From contig NZ_CP023777.1 of assembly GCF_002557795.1 (NCBI RefSeq), positions 2,303,001-2,367,000 on the forward strand: DNA of 64,000 bases, written 5' to 3'. Below, one piece after another: positions 1-9,044 of this stretch (position 1 is the stretch's first letter; the number at the start of each line of letters is the position of its first letter). The notes below the pieces were generated by a model. That model was not told the DNA's origin. It saw nothing but the letters and a program-made list of their open reading frames with translations, and did no database searches. Made by a program: the position numbers and the translations under genes. Source of the DNA: Chitinophaga caeni (GTDB taxonomy: Bacteria; Bacteroidota; Bacteroidia; Chitinophagales; Chitinophagaceae).

Positions 1-355
1 ACCGCAACGAGGCCCCGATAGCTTCCTTGCCGTTAAAGCTTTTGAATCCGGATAAATAAGCCACGGCAGATTGCGTGTTATCATTATTCAGCTCATATAG
101 CCATGGAGAATAGGATGCGCCGATGCCCCAATCGCCGGCGAAGGCTATTTTAGCGGAGTTGCCCAACAGGTCATTGACATTGGGGGCAATCCCCGTCATG
201 GCACTTCCGACAGCGCTCGTTCTAGGGTCGGGGTTGATCATTAAGAAAGGAGCGCCAACCTGCAAAGAATTGGGAGCCGATTTTTGGGCGACCAGGGACA
301 ATGCCGGTAAGCATACCATGCCCAGGACACAAACTGATCTGTAGAAATATTTCAT
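1..355 (-). CDS. porV: PorV-like T9SS outer membrane protein (3' part cut off by window edge)
   Basis: The first 118 codons are visible; the gene runs off the left edge. It opens with a signal peptide (about residues 1-24, ending SLVAQ). The mature start carries the PorV/PorQ signature: LQVGAPFLMINPDPRTSAVG, then NDLLGNSAKIAFAGDWGIG and YSPWLYEL. PorV is an outer membrane barrel protein of the type IX secretion system; it carries substrates to the PorU sortase and binds their C-terminal signal. The gene follows a small T9SS-sorted protein by 39 bases on the same strand, so the two are probably co-transcribed. The assignment to PorV rather than another member of the PorV/PorQ family rests on the N-terminal motif only. 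Confidence 0.8.
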   Translation of the reverse strand, partial: MKYFYRSVCVLGMVCLPALSLVAQKSAPNSLQVGAPFLMINPDPRTSAVGSAMTGIAPNVNDLLGNSAKIAFAGDWGIGASYSPWLYELNNDNTQSAVAYLSGFKSFNGKEAIGASLR

Positions 356-394
356 ATTGGATGATTTAGATGCCGGGCAGACATCGGTATATGA

Positions 395-910
395 TTATTG
401 GATGACGATTTTATCGGTGTAGACCTTACCATCGACCTTGAGAATAACGGTGTAAATACCACTGGCGAATTGATCTGCCGGCACTGGTATCAAGACTTTA
501 CCGGTTCCATATTGCCTGATGTCTTGAAAGATGATTTGTCCCGCGGCGTTCATAATAATCACGGTAGTAGTAGCTTCCCGCGCCAAATCGAACTGAATTT
601 TCATGGTAGTCTTCACCGGGTTGGGAAATATCATGAAGTTGGTTACAATAGGGATACCGAGGGGAGGCCTTGGTATTATCTCCGGTTGATGAAAGCCTTG
701 GCTAAGCATCCGGTTGCCCGAAGAAAGCGTTAAAATTGCGAAATCACCGATGGTATATTCATATAAAACACCGTTTGCGATGGCAGTGCCGCCAGTACTG
801 GCTACAACTTCACGCACGAGTTGCAACTCGAATTGAGCCTTGGTCGGTTTCGATAGTAATAACAGGTTGAGCAGCAAACAAATACAGGAGGGTAGAAGTT
901 TGGACTTCAT
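395..910 (-). CDS. Small exported protein with T9SS type A sorting domain
   Basis: 171 residues. Residues 1-25 form a signal peptide ending in TKA-Q. Residues about 35-75 hold a pattern common in short Bacteroidota T9SS substrates: a Ser-Thr-Gly-Gly stretch, then YTIGDFAIL and LSQGFHQPE. The last 80 residues are a type A C-terminal sorting domain: FMIFPNPV near the start, SGIYTVILKVDGK, and a final DKIVIQ. The protein should cross the outer membrane by the type IX system and be anchored or released there. Very little lies between the signal peptide and the sorting domain, so its own function is unknown. It sits directly upstream of the PorV-like gene, which suggests a role near the secretion machinery rather than as a distant cargo enzyme. 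Confidence 0.85.
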   Translation of the reverse strand: MKSKLLPSCICLLLNLLLLSKPTKAQFELQLVREVVASTGGTAIANGVLYEYTIGDFAILTLSSGNRMLSQGFHQPEIIPRPPLGIPIVTNFMIFPNPVKTTMKIQFDLAREATTTVIIMNAAGQIIFQDIRQYGTGKVLIPVPADQFASGIYTVILKVDGKVYTDKIVIQ

Positions 911-1374
911 GCTTGGATAGATTTAAATAAAAATGAAACAGATTAGATTATTTAACAGCTTATATGCCCTTTGGTGCCGGGCGGATAAAATATAGATTAC
1001 CGTGCCAGGGCAAGAATATCAGCATTATTAGCTATTAATATTTATACAGTTACAATTAAATAGTAAAAATAAGGTTGACACATTCTGATTATAGGGTTTA
1101 ATTAGAATAGGTCATATTCGATTATCAGATTCTACTTACCATTAATAGGTATAAAATTAATAATTATAAACCCATTACATATAATCTACCGGCTTAAAAA
1201 TGATAACTGGCTGCAAACACCTGAAAACTGGAAGAAAATAACCGGTTCCATGACAAATATGTTGTAAGTAATAGCTAATTTTGCGCCTTCACTACAAACA
1301 AGGGTAGTTTAGGATAAGGTTATCGATATTTCGCAGCATTACCAATGATTTAACAATTAAACAAATTACTTGGT
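911..1374. other. Gene-free AT-rich stretch between divergent genes
   Basis: This region separates the minus-strand T9SS gene from fusA on the plus strand. It is strongly AT-rich and I see no coding frame, tRNA or strong hairpin. A loose inverted pair, GGGTTT near 1096 and AAACCC near 1168, is the only symmetry I noticed. No convincing minus-strand promoter for the T9SS gene was found. Confidence 0.6.
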
Positions 1375-1405
1375 TTTATTTGTAAATAAAAAAATCTTAC
1401 CTTTG
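1375..1405 (+). promoter_or_regulatory. fusA promoter, Bacteroidota type
   Basis: TACCTTTG at 1398-1405 matches the TAnnTTTG -7 element. With the standard 19-base spacer the -33 position (1375-1378) reads TTTA; a perfect TTTG also lies at 1379-1382 but is too close. The fusA start codon follows 37 bases after the element. Confidence 0.6.
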
Positions 1406-1442
1406 CCCCCCAAATTGCATTATTTTTAGTCATTTTATAATT

Positions 1443-3590
1443 ATGGCAGACTTACGATTTCAAAGAAATATTGGTATTGCGGCGCATATCGATGCCGGTA
1501 AAACCACTACCACAGAGCGTATCCTGTATTATACAGGTAAAACCCACAAGATAGGTGAGGTTCACGAAGGTGCAGCTACCATGGACTGGATGGCGCAAGA
1601 ACAAGAGAGAGGTATTACCATCACATCGGCTGCAACTACTTGTTTCTGGAACTTCCCTACCGATCAAGGACAAGTTACGCCTGATACTAAAAGTTTTAAA
1701 TTTAACATCATTGACACGCCAGGTCACGTGGACTTTACCGTAGAGGTAGAGCGTTCCCTTCGTGTATTGGACGGTTTGGTGGCTTTGTTCTGTGCCGTAT
1801 CCGGTGTAGAACCACAGTCTGAAACCGTTTGGCGTCAAGCAAACCGTTACCGTGTACCACGTATCGGTTTCGTAAACAAGATGGACCGCTCCGGTGCCGA
1901 CTTCTTGAACGTTGTAAAACAAGTTAAAGAAATGTTGGGCGCAAATCCTGTTCCTTTAGTATTACCTATCGGGGCAGAAGATTCTTTCAAGGGCGTGGTT
2001 GACTTGATTACCATGAAAGGTATTATCTGGGATGAAGCTGGTAAAGGTGCTACCTACCAGGAAATCGAAATCCCCGAGGATATGAAAGCAGAAGCTGAAG
2101 AGTGGAGAGGTAAATTGGTGGAAGCCGTTGCTGAATACGATGACACTTTGATGGAGAAATTCTTCGAAGATCCTAACTCGATCTCTGAAAATGAAATCCA
2201 CGAAGCGATCCGTAAAGCAACGATCGACATCGCTATCATCCCGATGCTTTGCGGTTCTTCTTTCAAAAACAAAGGTGTTCAGAAAATGTTGGACTCCGTT
2301 TGCCGCTATCTTCCTTCTCCTTTGGATATCGAAGCGGTAAAAGGTACCAACCCGGACACCGGTGAAGAAATTGAACGTAAACCAGATGTAAAAGAACCAT
2401 TCTCTGCACTGGCGTTCAAAATTATGACAGATCCATTCGTGGGTCGCTTGGCGTTCTTCCGCTCTTACTCCGGTAAGTTAGATGCAGGTTCTTACGTTTT
2501 GAATACCCGTACCGGTAAAAACGAACGTATCAGCCGTATCATGCAGATGCACGCGAACAAGCAAAACCCGATCGATTTCATCGAAGCCGGTGATATCGGT
2601 GCGGCTGTTGGTTTTAAAGACATTAAAACCGGTGATACCCTTTGCGATGAGAAAAATCCAATTGTTCTCGAAACAATGACTTTCCCAGAGCCGGTTATCC
2701 ACATCGCTATCGAGCCTAAAACTCAAGCTGACGTAGATAAAATGGGTATGGCTATCGCTAAATTGGTAGAAGAAGATCCTACCTTGAAAGCGAAAACAGA
2801 TGAAGAAACAGGTCAGACTATCTTGAGTGGTATGGGTGAATTGCACTTGGAAATCATCGTTGACCGTATGCGTCGTGAGTTCAAGGTGGAAGTAAACCAA
2901 GGTGCTCCTCAAGTAGCTTATAAAGAAGCCTTTACAGCTACCATTTCCCACCGCGAAACATTCAAGAAACAAACAGGTGGTAAAGGTAAATTCGCCGATA
3001 TCCAAGTGGAAATTGGTCCTGCTGATGCTGAATGGTTAGCTGCTAACGATGGTAAACATTTCCAATTCGTAAATGATATCTTCGGTGGTTCTATCCCTAG
3101 GGAATTTATCCCGGCCGTTCAGAAAGGTTTCGAATTATCCATGTCACAAGGTGTATTGGCTAACTTCCCTGTAGATAACCTGAAAGTTCGCTTGTTCGAC
3201 GGTAGCTTCCACGCTGTGGATTCTGACGCCGTTTCCTTCGAGCTTTGTGCGAAACAAGCTTTCCGCGAAGCCGGTCGTAAAGCGAAACCAATCTTGTTGG
3301 AGCCGATCATGAAAGTTGAAGTACAAACTCCTGACCAATACATGGGTGATGTTACCGGTGACTTGAACCGTCGTCGCGGTATGTTGGAAGGTATGGAAAT
3401 GAGGAACAACGTTCAAGTGATCAAGGCGAAAGTTCCATTGAGTGAAATGTTTGGTTACGTAACTCAATTGCGTTCTATCTCCTCTGGCCGTGCAACTTCT
3501 ATCATGGAGTTCTCTCACTACAATCCTGCTCCGAATAACATCGCTGAAGAAGTGGTGGCTAAGGTGAAAGGTAAAGTGAACCAAGACTAA
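1443..3590 (+). CDS. fusA: Elongation factor G
   Basis: 715 residues, the usual length for bacterial EF-G. The protein is the GTPase that moves tRNA and mRNA through the ribosome after peptide transfer and helps split ribosomes in recycling. GTPase motifs are all intact: AHIDAGKT (14-21), the switch I region with RGITI (56-60), DTPGH (91-95) and NKMD (145-148). Domain IV and the C-terminal domain V, with [10 protein letters not shown], complete the protein. The gene stands alone. The usual upstream partners rpsL and rpsG are not next to it, and downstream rpsJ is separated by a barrel-protein gene and two terminators. It has its own promoter and ends at a strong intrinsic terminator. Confidence 0.98.
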   Translation: MADLRFQRNIGIAAHIDAGKTTTTERILYYTGKTHKIGEVHEGAATMDWMAQEQERGITITSAATTCFWNFPTDQGQVTPDTKSFKFNIIDTPGHVDFTVEVERSLRVLDGLVALFCAVSGVEPQSETVWRQANRYRVPRIGFVNKMDRSGADFLNVVKQVKEMLGANPVPLVLPIGAEDSFKGVVDLITMKGIIWDEAGKGATYQEIEIPEDMKAEAEEWRGKLVEAVAEYDDTLMEKFFEDPNSISENEIHEAIRKATIDIAIIPMLCGSSFKNKGVQKMLDSVCRYLPSPLDIEAVKGTNPDTGEEIERKPDVKEPFSALAFKIMTDPFVGRLAFFRSYSGKLDAGSYVLNTRTGKNERISRIMQMHANKQNPIDFIEAGDIGAAVGFKDIKTGDTLCDEKNPIVLETMTFPEPVIHIAIEPKTQADVDKMGMAIAKLVEEDPTLKAKTDEETGQTILSGMGELHLEIIVDRMRREFKVEVNQGAPQVAYKEAFTATISHRETFKKQTGGKGKFADIQVEIGPADAEWLAANDGKHFQFVNDIFGGSIPREFIPAVQKGFELSMSQGVLANFPVDNLKVRLFDGSFHAVDSDAVSFELCAKQAFREAGRKAKPILLEPIMKVEVQTPDQYMGDVTGDLNRRRGMLEGMEMRNNVQVIKAKVPLSEMFGYVTQLRSISSGRATSIMEFSHYNPAPNNIAEEVVAKVKGKVNQD

Positions 3591-3625
3591 TTCTTCTTAA
3601 AAGTTTGATAGATTTAAGTATAGGT

Positions 3626-3652
3626 CCCGGTAGCAATACCGGGGCTTTTTTT
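3626..3652 (+). terminator. Intrinsic terminator after fusA
   Basis: CCCGGTA (3626-3632), loop GCAA, TACCGGG (3637-3643), then GC and seven T. A 7-bp GC-rich stem directly before a T tract. Confidence 0.92.
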
Positions 3653-3906
3653 ATGCCCGCACCATTCCCGGTACTGGCACTTTAGCCCCTGTTCCCCTGC
3701 TAAATACCCCTTTCTGCTGCCGCTAAATATCAAAACAGATAAAATATTCTATATTTCGTCTTGAATTTAAACCTTTTGTAAACTAGTGTTGTTATTCCAA
3801 TAACAAGTTTAGCCCTGTTTATCCCCGTAAAAGCATACCTAACCCGTTTGTAAATCGCTTATTATTTATAACCAATCAATTATAATTACACCAAAATTGA
3901 TATTTT
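3653..3906. other. Spacer before the barrel-protein gene
   Basis: I see no reading frame here. The base composition falls from mixed to AT-rich toward the start codon at 3907. A promoter for the porin-like gene must lie here, but no clean TTTG/TAnnTTTG pair could be picked out. Confidence 0.5.
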
Positions 3907-4533
3907 ATGAGAAAAGTCCATCTTTTAATCCTAGCATTCATTTTATTGATGGGTACCACGGTGCAGGCACAAACACAGAAAGGCAATGTTATGGTGGGCG
4001 CCAACATGGCCAATATTTTGGGCACATTTAGCAGTGATGCGAACTCTTTCCAGTTTAATTTAACGCCGAAGGCGGGTTGGTTTATAAAGGATAACCTGGC
4101 TTTGGGAGCAGAAGTTAATTTAGGTATTAAAACAACGAAATATGATAATACGGATACGAAGGTAACGGATCTTACTTACGGGATCGGGGCATTCGGTCGC
4201 TATTATATAACCGACGAGAGCATCGAGTTCAGCAAGAGGGCCCGTTTTTTCCTGGAGGCAAGCGCCGGGTTTAACGGCACAAACTCCAAGACAAAGGTAG
4301 CTGACGGCTCCAGCAGCAGTATAAATAATAATGGCTTAGGTTTAGGTTTCGGTCCGGGTTTGGCGTTCTTTATAACGCCGAACGTGGCGCTGGAGGCCTT
4401 GTTGAAATATGACATTACAGTGGGCTTCGGTAGCTCCACAACGGTACACAAACTTGGCTTAAACCTGGGTTTCCAGATCTATTTGCCGGGTAAAAATGCC
4501 CGCCAGATAATCCGCGAGGAAACGGGTAAATAG
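3907..4533 (+). CDS. Outer membrane beta-barrel (porin family) protein
   Basis: 208 residues. A signal peptide covers about residues 1-21 (hydrophobic core LILAFILLMG, cut after VQAQ). The rest has alternating polar and hydrophobic strands separated by short turns, with many Gly and aromatic residues at strand ends (KAGWFIKDNLALGAE, FGPGLAFFITPNVALEA, LGLNLGFQIYLPG). That is the pattern of the small 8-stranded OmpA/OmpW-like 'outer membrane protein beta-barrel' family. No OmpA peptidoglycan-binding domain is present. The ligand is unknown. The gene lies between fusA and rpsJ, flanked by terminators on both sides, so it is probably transcribed alone; its place inside the translation cluster looks like an insertion into an ancestral str-S10 string. 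Confidence 0.85.
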   Translation: MRKVHLLILAFILLMGTTVQAQTQKGNVMVGANMANILGTFSSDANSFQFNLTPKAGWFIKDNLALGAEVNLGIKTTKYDNTDTKVTDLTYGIGAFGRYYITDESIEFSKRARFFLEASAGFNGTNSKTKVADGSSSSINNNGLGLGFGPGLAFFITPNVALEALLKYDITVGFGSSTTVHKLGLNLGFQIYLPGKNARQIIREETGK

Positions 4534-4584
4534 GGTTAACAAATCGAGCATTAATGTTCGTGTTTTTCATAGGGTTAATTATAG

Positions 4585-4611
4585 AAGGCCGGGTATCTCC
4601 CCGGCCTTTGT
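4585..4611 (+). terminator. Intrinsic terminator after the barrel-protein gene
   Basis: AAGGCCGGG (4585-4593), loop TATCTC, CCCGGCCTT (4600-4608), followed by TTTGTATTTT. Perfect 9-bp stem. Confidence 0.88.
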
Positions 4612-5084
4612 ATTTTGCTCTTTATTTAGAATGAATGAAATGAACAAACTTATTGATAATGAATGAACTGAATGGAGGTTTTATAAATGCATATAATTAT
4701 TTTCGTATCGGTTTATAACCAAACTGGGATTGCCGAAAACCAGGGGAATAGAGTAGGCGTTAACCGAATATGAAAACCTGAGTAACCATGGATTTATTAA
4801 ACCAATTGTTATCAGCAGTATTAAATCTTCTTCAATCTTTGTTGGGAGGTTTGTAAGCCCAAGAGCCGGGTTAATCGGCAGGGAAAACTCTGTAGAGGTC
4901 ATACCATACCGGTATGGCTTCTTTTTTTGCGGGTACCCGACGTTTTGTAAATTATTCACAAGTATGTGGATAAATTGCAGTGAGAATCTGTAACTTAGCA
5001 AGTTTCCGAAACTTTTTCGGGGTTGAAAATAGCCATAGGACTAAATTTTTTTTAGTTTTTTGGTAAAATTTTTTCCCTAAATAA
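4612..5084. other. Gene-free spacer upstream of the S10 operon
   Basis: No convincing gene is present. A 14-base perfect palindrome CCATACCGGTATGG lies at 4904-4917 and is followed by CTTCTTTTTTTG, so it could act as a weak terminator or protect the S10 promoter from read-through. The last 60 bases are very AT-rich and lead into the rpsJ promoter. Confidence 0.5.
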
Positions 5085-5115
5085 TTTGCTGATAATAAAA
5101 AGTTACATACCTTTG
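5085..5115 (+). promoter_or_regulatory. S10 operon promoter (rpsJ)
   Basis: TTTG at 5085-5088, an exact 19-base spacer, then TACCTTTG at 5108-5115. This is a full match to the Bacteroidota TTTG-N19-TAnnTTTG consensus. Transcription should start near 5120, giving a leader of about 40 bases before the chosen rpsJ start. Confidence 0.88.
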
Positions 5116-5162
5116 CCGTCCCAAATCGAATGGGGTCAATACAAAGTAGAAGTTCATTGCAT

Positions 5163-5468
5163 ATGTCTCAGAGAATAAGAATCAAGCTGAAGTCCTACGA
5201 TCATAACTTAGTAGATAAGTCTGCTGAGAAAATCGTAAAAACCGTGCGAAACACGGGTGCCGTGGTAACTGGTCCAATTCCTTTACCAACAGAAAAGAAA
5301 ATTTTCACGGTATTGCGTTCTCCGCACGTAAATAAGAAAGCGCGTGAGCAGTTCCAACTTTGCACGCATAAGCGTTTGTTGGATATTTACACATCTTCCA
5401 GCAGAACAGTAGATGCTTTAAGTAAGCTCGACCTGCCTTCTGGTGTAGAAGTTGAAATTAAAGCGTAA
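5163..5468 (+). CDS. rpsJ: 30S ribosomal protein S10
   Basis: 101 residues, the normal length. S10 sits in the head of the 30S subunit and, with NusB, also takes part in antitermination. The start is set at the ATG at 5163 because the protein then begins [14 protein letters not shown] as in its family. An ATG 33 bases upstream in frame would add eleven residues not seen in S10 and lies only about 10 bases from the expected transcription start. The conserved core [20 protein letters not shown] and the C-terminal VEVEIKA are intact. It is the first gene of the S10 operon and has a consensus promoter directly upstream. Confidence 0.97.
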   Translation: MSQRIRIKLKSYDHNLVDKSAEKIVKTVRNTGAVVTGPIPLPTEKKIFTVLRSPHVNKKAREQFQLCTHKRLLDIYTSSSRTVDALSKLDLPSGVEVEIKA

Positions 5469-5479
5469 TGGACATTCAG

Positions 5480-5502
5480 CAGGTGGGCAAAAGGCCCGCC
5501 TG
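5480..5502 (+). other. Stem-loop in the rpsJ-rplC spacer
   Basis: CAGGTGGGC (5480-5488), loop AAAAG, GCCCGCCTG (5494-5502), 9 bp with one G-U pair. No T tract follows, so it is not a simple terminator. The 157-base spacer holds further GC-rich symmetry (GGTCACGCC near 5530 with GGGTGGCC near 5545). Confidence 0.7.
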
Positions 5503-5625
5503 AAGTATTTTCTAACGTAAGTAAATTCGGTCACGCCTTCTGGGTGGCCACCAATAAAGTTTTTTAAACGCCCATCCTGTGGATAGCTAGAACACCCCCA
5601 GGCGCTGGGTATAATTTATATAACA

Positions 5626-6243
5626 ATGAAAGGAATTATTGGTAAAAAGATTGGTATGACCAGTATCTTCGAAGCCAATGGTAAGCAGACAGCTTGTACC
5701 ATTATCGAGGCTGGTCCTTGCGTGGTAACACAGGTGAAAACAGTTTCATCTGATGGTTATAACGCCGTTCAATTAGCTTTTGGTGAAAAGAAAGAAAAAA
5801 ACACCTCAAAAGCAGCTTTACATCACTTCGCGAAAGCACAAACCTCCCCTAAACGTTACGTTGTAGAATTCCGTAACCCTGACGTAGAAAAAGCCCTTGG
5901 CGATACCGTTACAGTAGATATCTTCTCCGAAGGAGAGGCTATTGACGTTGTGGGTACTTCCAAAGGTAAGGGTTTCCAAGGTGTTGTTAAACGCCATGGA
6001 TTTAGCGGTGTTGGTGAGTCTACTCACGGTCAACACGATAGAAGCCGCGCTCCAGGTTCTGTAGGTGGTTCTTCTTATCCTTCCCGCGTATTTAAAGGTA
6101 TGCGTATGGCTGGCCAAACTGGTAACGAAAGAGTAAAAGTTAAAGGTCTTAAAGTCTTGAAGGTATTCCCTGAAAAGAATTATATCCTGGTAAGTGGTTC
6201 CGTTCCGGGCCACAATGGTTCAATCGTTTTAATCCAGAAGTAA
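5626..6243 (+). CDS. rplC: 50S ribosomal protein L3
   Basis: 205 residues. L3 is one of the first proteins to bind 23S rRNA and reaches the peptidyl-transferase centre with an extended loop. The N-terminal [19 protein letters not shown] and the loop containing [20 protein letters not shown], then [14 protein letters not shown], are typical. The gene follows rpsJ after an unusually long 157-base structured spacer and ends 2 bases before rplD, so L3 and L4 are tightly coupled while S10 is set apart. Length and start agree with bacterial L3 proteins. Confidence 0.97.
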   Translation: MKGIIGKKIGMTSIFEANGKQTACTIIEAGPCVVTQVKTVSSDGYNAVQLAFGEKKEKNTSKAALHHFAKAQTSPKRYVVEFRNPDVEKALGDTVTVDIFSEGEAIDVVGTSKGKGFQGVVKRHGFSGVGESTHGQHDRSRAPGSVGGSSYPSRVFKGMRMAGQTGNERVKVKGLKVLKVFPEKNYILVSGSVPGHNGSIVLIQK

Positions 6244-6245
6244 TT

Positions 6246-6893
6246 ATGACACTCGATATTTTAAATATAGAAGGTAAGAAAACCGGTAGAACTGTTGAGT
6301 TGCCCGAAGAAGTATTCGGACTAGAACCCAACGATCACGTACTCTACCTGGCTGTGAAACAATACTTGGCCGCTCAACGTCAAGGTTCTCATAAAGTGAA
6401 AACTAGGGCGGAAGTAAAAGGTGCTTCCCGCAAATTGCACAAACAAAAAGGTACCGGTGGTTCCCGTAAAGGTAACATCCGTAACCCGTTGTATAAAGGT
6501 GGTGGTACCATTTTCGGTCCTAAACCGCGCAATTACGCGTTCAAGTTGAACAAGAAAGTGAAAGATTTAGCTAAAATCTCCGCACTTTCCGTAAAAGCTA
6601 AAGAAAACAGCATCTTGATCATCGAGGATGTAAACTTTGATGCTCCGAAAACCAAGCAATTCTTGAATATCTTGAATAGCTTGAACATCAACGCAAACAG
6701 CAAAAAGACTTTGTTCATCCTTCCGGAAGTGAACGATAACGTTTACTTGTCTTTGCGCAACATCCCGACTGTGAACAGTTCCGTATTGCAGGACATCAAC
6801 ACTTATGATCTCCTCAATAGCAACTACTTGGTATTCACTGAAAGCGCGGTGAAGTTCTTAACTGAAACCGAAGAAGCTCCAGCTGAAGCATAA
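6246..6893 (+). CDS. rplD: 50S ribosomal protein L4
   Basis: 215 residues. L4 lines the peptide exit tunnel with its extended internal loop, here the basic stretch around residues 55-105 (KQKGTGGSRKGNIRNPLYKGGG, broken by glycine pairs). In enterobacteria L4 also represses its own S10 operon; nothing in the rpsJ leader here shows the same site, so that control is not assumed. The protein ends in a short acidic Ala-Pro-Glu tail (TETEEAPAEA), common in this phylum. It starts 2 bases after rplC. A piece resembling the last codons is repeated in the spacer downstream. Confidence 0.97.
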   Translation: MTLDILNIEGKKTGRTVELPEEVFGLEPNDHVLYLAVKQYLAAQRQGSHKVKTRAEVKGASRKLHKQKGTGGSRKGNIRNPLYKGGGTIFGPKPRNYAFKLNKKVKDLAKISALSVKAKENSILIIEDVNFDAPKTKQFLNILNSLNINANSKKTLFILPEVNDNVYLSLRNIPTVNSSVLQDINTYDLLNSNYLVFTESAVKFLTETEEAPAEA

Positions 6894-6940
6894 GCAGATG
6901 CATCGTTTTTTGGCTTATTAAACATTAAAAAACACGGCCC

Positions 6941-6957
6941 GAAGCCCCGGCTGAAGG
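6941..6957 (+). repeat. Degenerate copy of the rplD 3' end in the spacer
   Basis: GAAGCCCCGGCTGAAGG matches the rplD tail GAAGCTCCAGCTGAAGC (6873-6889) at 14 or 15 of 17 positions, 68 bases downstream and beyond the stop codon. In the original the bases encode EAPAE. It looks like a small tandem duplication relic, though chance similarity in so short a piece is possible. Confidence 0.45.
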
Positions 6958-6973
6958 CGAAAAAAGATAAACA

Positions 6974-7273
6974 ATGAATCTTTCAGATGTTTTAATCAAA
7001 CCGGTTGTTACTGAGAAGGTGAACAAGGCTACCGAAAAATTTAATCGCTACTACTTCATCGTTGATAAAAAAGCGAACAAAGTAGAAATCAAGAACGCGG
7101 TTAAACAATTCTACGGTGTTGAACCCGTGTCTGTGAATACTTCGGTAATGCCCGGTAAAACTAAAACCCGCTTCACTAAAGCTGGTTTTATCTCCGGTAG
7201 AAAACCTTCTTTCAAGAAGGCTATCGTTACCCTCGCTGAAGGCGACTCTATAGATCTGTATGCTAACATATAG
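6974..7273 (+). CDS. rplW: 50S ribosomal protein L23
   Basis: 99 residues. L23 lies at the exit of the peptide tunnel and is the docking point for trigger factor and the signal recognition particle. Family features are the start VLIKPVVTEKVNKATE, the central YYFIVDKKANKVEIKNAVKQFYGV and the basic loop PGKTKTRFTKAGFISGRKPSFKKAIVTL split over two strands. It stands 80 bases after rplD and 87 before rplB, within the single plus-strand run. Length is normal. Confidence 0.96.
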   Translation: MNLSDVLIKPVVTEKVNKATEKFNRYYFIVDKKANKVEIKNAVKQFYGVEPVSVNTSVMPGKTKTRFTKAGFISGRKPSFKKAIVTLAEGDSIDLYANI

Positions 7274-7360
7274 TGCCCAATTGCCCTAACAAGCAAGATG
7301 GTTGTATATACAGATCGACTGAAATAAAAACAAAGACTTAAATTTTTTGAATCGTAAAAA

Positions 7361-8194
7361 ATGGCACTGAAGAAATTTAAACCGATGACCGCCGGTACCC
7401 GCTGGAAAATCGGTAACGCTTATGCAGAAGTGACAACCGACAAGCCGGAAAAATCCCTCTTGGAATCCAAGAAGAAAACCGGTGGTAGAAACACGCAAGG
7501 TAGAAGATCTATGCGCTACATCGGTGGTGGTCACAAACAACAATATCGTATCATCGATTTCAAACGTAACAAGCACAATGTGCCTGCTGTCGTGAAATCT
7601 ATCGAGTACGATCCGAACCGTACCGCTTTTATCTCCCTGTTGAACTACGCGGATGGTGAGAAACGTTATATCATCGCTCCGCAAGGTTTACAAGTTGGTG
7701 CTACCGTTGTAAGCGGTGAAGCCGTTGCCCCGGAAGTAGGTAACGCGCTGCCGTTGAAAAACATGCCGCTCGGTACCGTGGTTCACAACATCGAATTGCA
7801 ACCCGGTAAAGGTGGCGCCATGGCTCGTAGCGCTGGTACTTACGCCCAATTGAACGCGAAGGAAGAAAAATACGCTGTATTGAAAATGCCTTCCGGTGAA
7901 TTGCGCAAAGTATTGTCTACTTGTATGGCTACCGTAGGTACTGTTTCTAACTCAGATCACGGTCTTCAATCTATCGGTAAAGCAGGTGCTAACCGTTGGA
8001 GAGGTATCCGCCCGAGAAACCGTGGTGTTGCGATGAACCCAGTAGATCACCCGATGGGTGGTGGTGAAGGTAGGTCTTCAGGTGGTCACCCGAGATCTAG
8101 AACGGGTAAATATGCGAAAGGTCTGAAAACCAGGAAAACGCATAAGAGCTCGAATCAACTGATCATCAGTAGAAAAAACGGTAAGAAATTATAA
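7361..8194 (+). CDS. rplB: 50S ribosomal protein L2
   Basis: 277 residues, full length. L2 is needed for joining the subunits and supports peptidyl transfer. The RNA-binding part shows [17 protein letters not shown], and the C-terminal part holds [20 protein letters not shown], which includes the invariant His of the MNPVDHPHGGG motif region (here HPMGGG, with Met in place of the second His). The C-terminal lysine-rich end [20 protein letters not shown] is usual. It follows rplW after 87 bases. Confidence 0.97.
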   Translation: MALKKFKPMTAGTRWKIGNAYAEVTTDKPEKSLLESKKKTGGRNTQGRRSMRYIGGGHKQQYRIIDFKRNKHNVPAVVKSIEYDPNRTAFISLLNYADGEKRYIIAPQGLQVGATVVSGEAVAPEVGNALPLKNMPLGTVVHNIELQPGKGGAMARSAGTYAQLNAKEEKYAVLKMPSGELRKVLSTCMATVGTVSNSDHGLQSIGKAGANRWRGIRPRNRGVAMNPVDHPMGGGEGRSSGGHPRSRTGKYAKGLKTRKTHKSSNQLIISRKNGKKL

Positions 8195-8208
8195 TATTAA
8201 ATATCCCG

Positions 8209-8236
8209 GTTTCCGTGCCGTAACAAGCACGGAAAC
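8209..8236 (+). other. Stem-loop in the rplB-rpsS spacer
   Basis: GTTTCCGTGC (8209-8218), 8-base loop, GCACGGAAAC (8227-8236). Perfect 10-bp stem without a T tract. Confidence 0.75.
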
Positions 8237-8262
8237 TGATAAAGGAATTCAATTATAGAAAT

Positions 8263-8529
8263 ATGGGTCGTTCCATTAAAAAAGGTCCTTATGTTGACCA
8301 GAAATTAGAAACTAAAGTGTTGAAAATGAATGAAGGCACTAAAAGAACCGTGATTAAAACATGGAGCCGTCGTTCTACCATCACTCCTGATTTTGTAGGC
8401 CATACATTTGCTGTACACAATGGTAACAAGTTCATCCCTGTTTATGTAACAGAGTTTATGGTAGGTCATAAATTAGGTGAATTTGCGCCAACACGTAACT
8501 TCAAAGGACACGTAAACAAGAAAATGTAA
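8263..8529 (+). CDS. rpsS: 30S ribosomal protein S19
   Basis: 88 residues. S19 forms the head tip of the 30S subunit with S13 and touches the A- and P-site tRNAs. [15 protein letters not shown] at the start, [24 protein letters not shown] in two halves, and the final [14 protein letters not shown] are the family signature. It lies between two structured spacers, after rplB and before rplV. Confidence 0.97.
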   Translation: MGRSIKKGPYVDQKLETKVLKMNEGTKRTVIKTWSRRSTITPDFVGHTFAVHNGNKFIPVYVTEFMVGHKLGEFAPTRNFKGHVNKKM

Positions 8530-8531
8530 TC

Positions 8532-8595
8532 GTGTAAGCGGCCAGGTGGCGTTGCGATGAAACCGCGAGGAAGAATAGTAGCCCGGCGCTTATAC
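8532..8595 (+). other. Long closed stem in the rpsS-rplV spacer
   Basis: GTGTAAGCG (8532-8540) pairs with CGCTTATAC (8587-8595), 9 bp with one G-U pair, and encloses about 46 bases with further GC-rich pieces (GGCCAGG, CCCGG). This looks like a multi-branched RNA domain rather than a terminator. Confidence 0.6.
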
Positions 8596-8627
8596 AATAA
8601 CTGTAAACTACTTAGAAATTAACAACA

Positions 8628-8978
8628 ATGGAAGCAGTTGCTAAGCTTAATAATAATCCAACATCTACCCGCAAAATGCGTTTGCTGGCAGACTTAATCC
8701 GCGGTCTGGATGTTGAGAAGGCTTTGAATATTTTGAAATTCCACCCAAAACACCCGAGTGTTCCCTTGGAAAAACTTTTGTTGTCCGCAGTTGCTAACTG
8801 GAAACAAAAGAATGAAGGTGAAAGGGCGGAAGATGCTAACTTGTACGTGAAGACGATTTTCGTAGATGGTGGCCGTATCCTGAAAAGAATGCGTCCTGCT
8901 CCACAAGGTAGGGGTTACCGTATCCGCAAGAGAAGTAACCACGTAACTCTCATCGTGGATAGCCGTGTTGGTCAATAA
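8628..8978 (+). CDS. rplV: 50S ribosomal protein L22
   Basis: 116 residues. L22 binds all domains of 23S rRNA, and its long hairpin narrows the exit tunnel. The start [26 protein letters not shown] and the tunnel hairpin with [22 protein letters not shown] (residues about 83-105) are clear. Macrolide resistance in other species arises by changes in that hairpin; here it looks like wild type. It lies in order between rpsS and rpsC. Confidence 0.96.
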   Translation: MEAVAKLNNNPTSTRKMRLLADLIRGLDVEKALNILKFHPKHPSVPLEKLLLSAVANWKQKNEGERAEDANLYVKTIFVDGGRILKRMRPAPQGRGYRIRKRSNHVTLIVDSRVGQ

Positions 8979-9044
8979 TCACGGGAGTAGCAAAAAGTTG
9001 ACAAAATAAATTCAATTTAACTTTTAGACAAATAAACCAGACAC

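Noticed and set aside
4904..4917. 14-base palindrome CCATACCGGTATGG as a regulator site of the S10 operon
   Set aside because: It is 170 bases before the promoter and is followed by a T run, so a weak terminator or chance is more likely.
4681..5001. 106-codon minus-strand open frame upstream of rpsJ
   Set aside because: No signal peptide, domain or ribosome site, odd composition, and it runs over a palindrome with T tract; it looks like chance in AT-rich DNA.
5130..5162. Upstream ATG for rpsJ adding 11 residues
   Set aside because: S10 proteins begin at MSQRIRIKL; the upstream ATG lies about 10 bases from the predicted transcription start and has no ribosome site.
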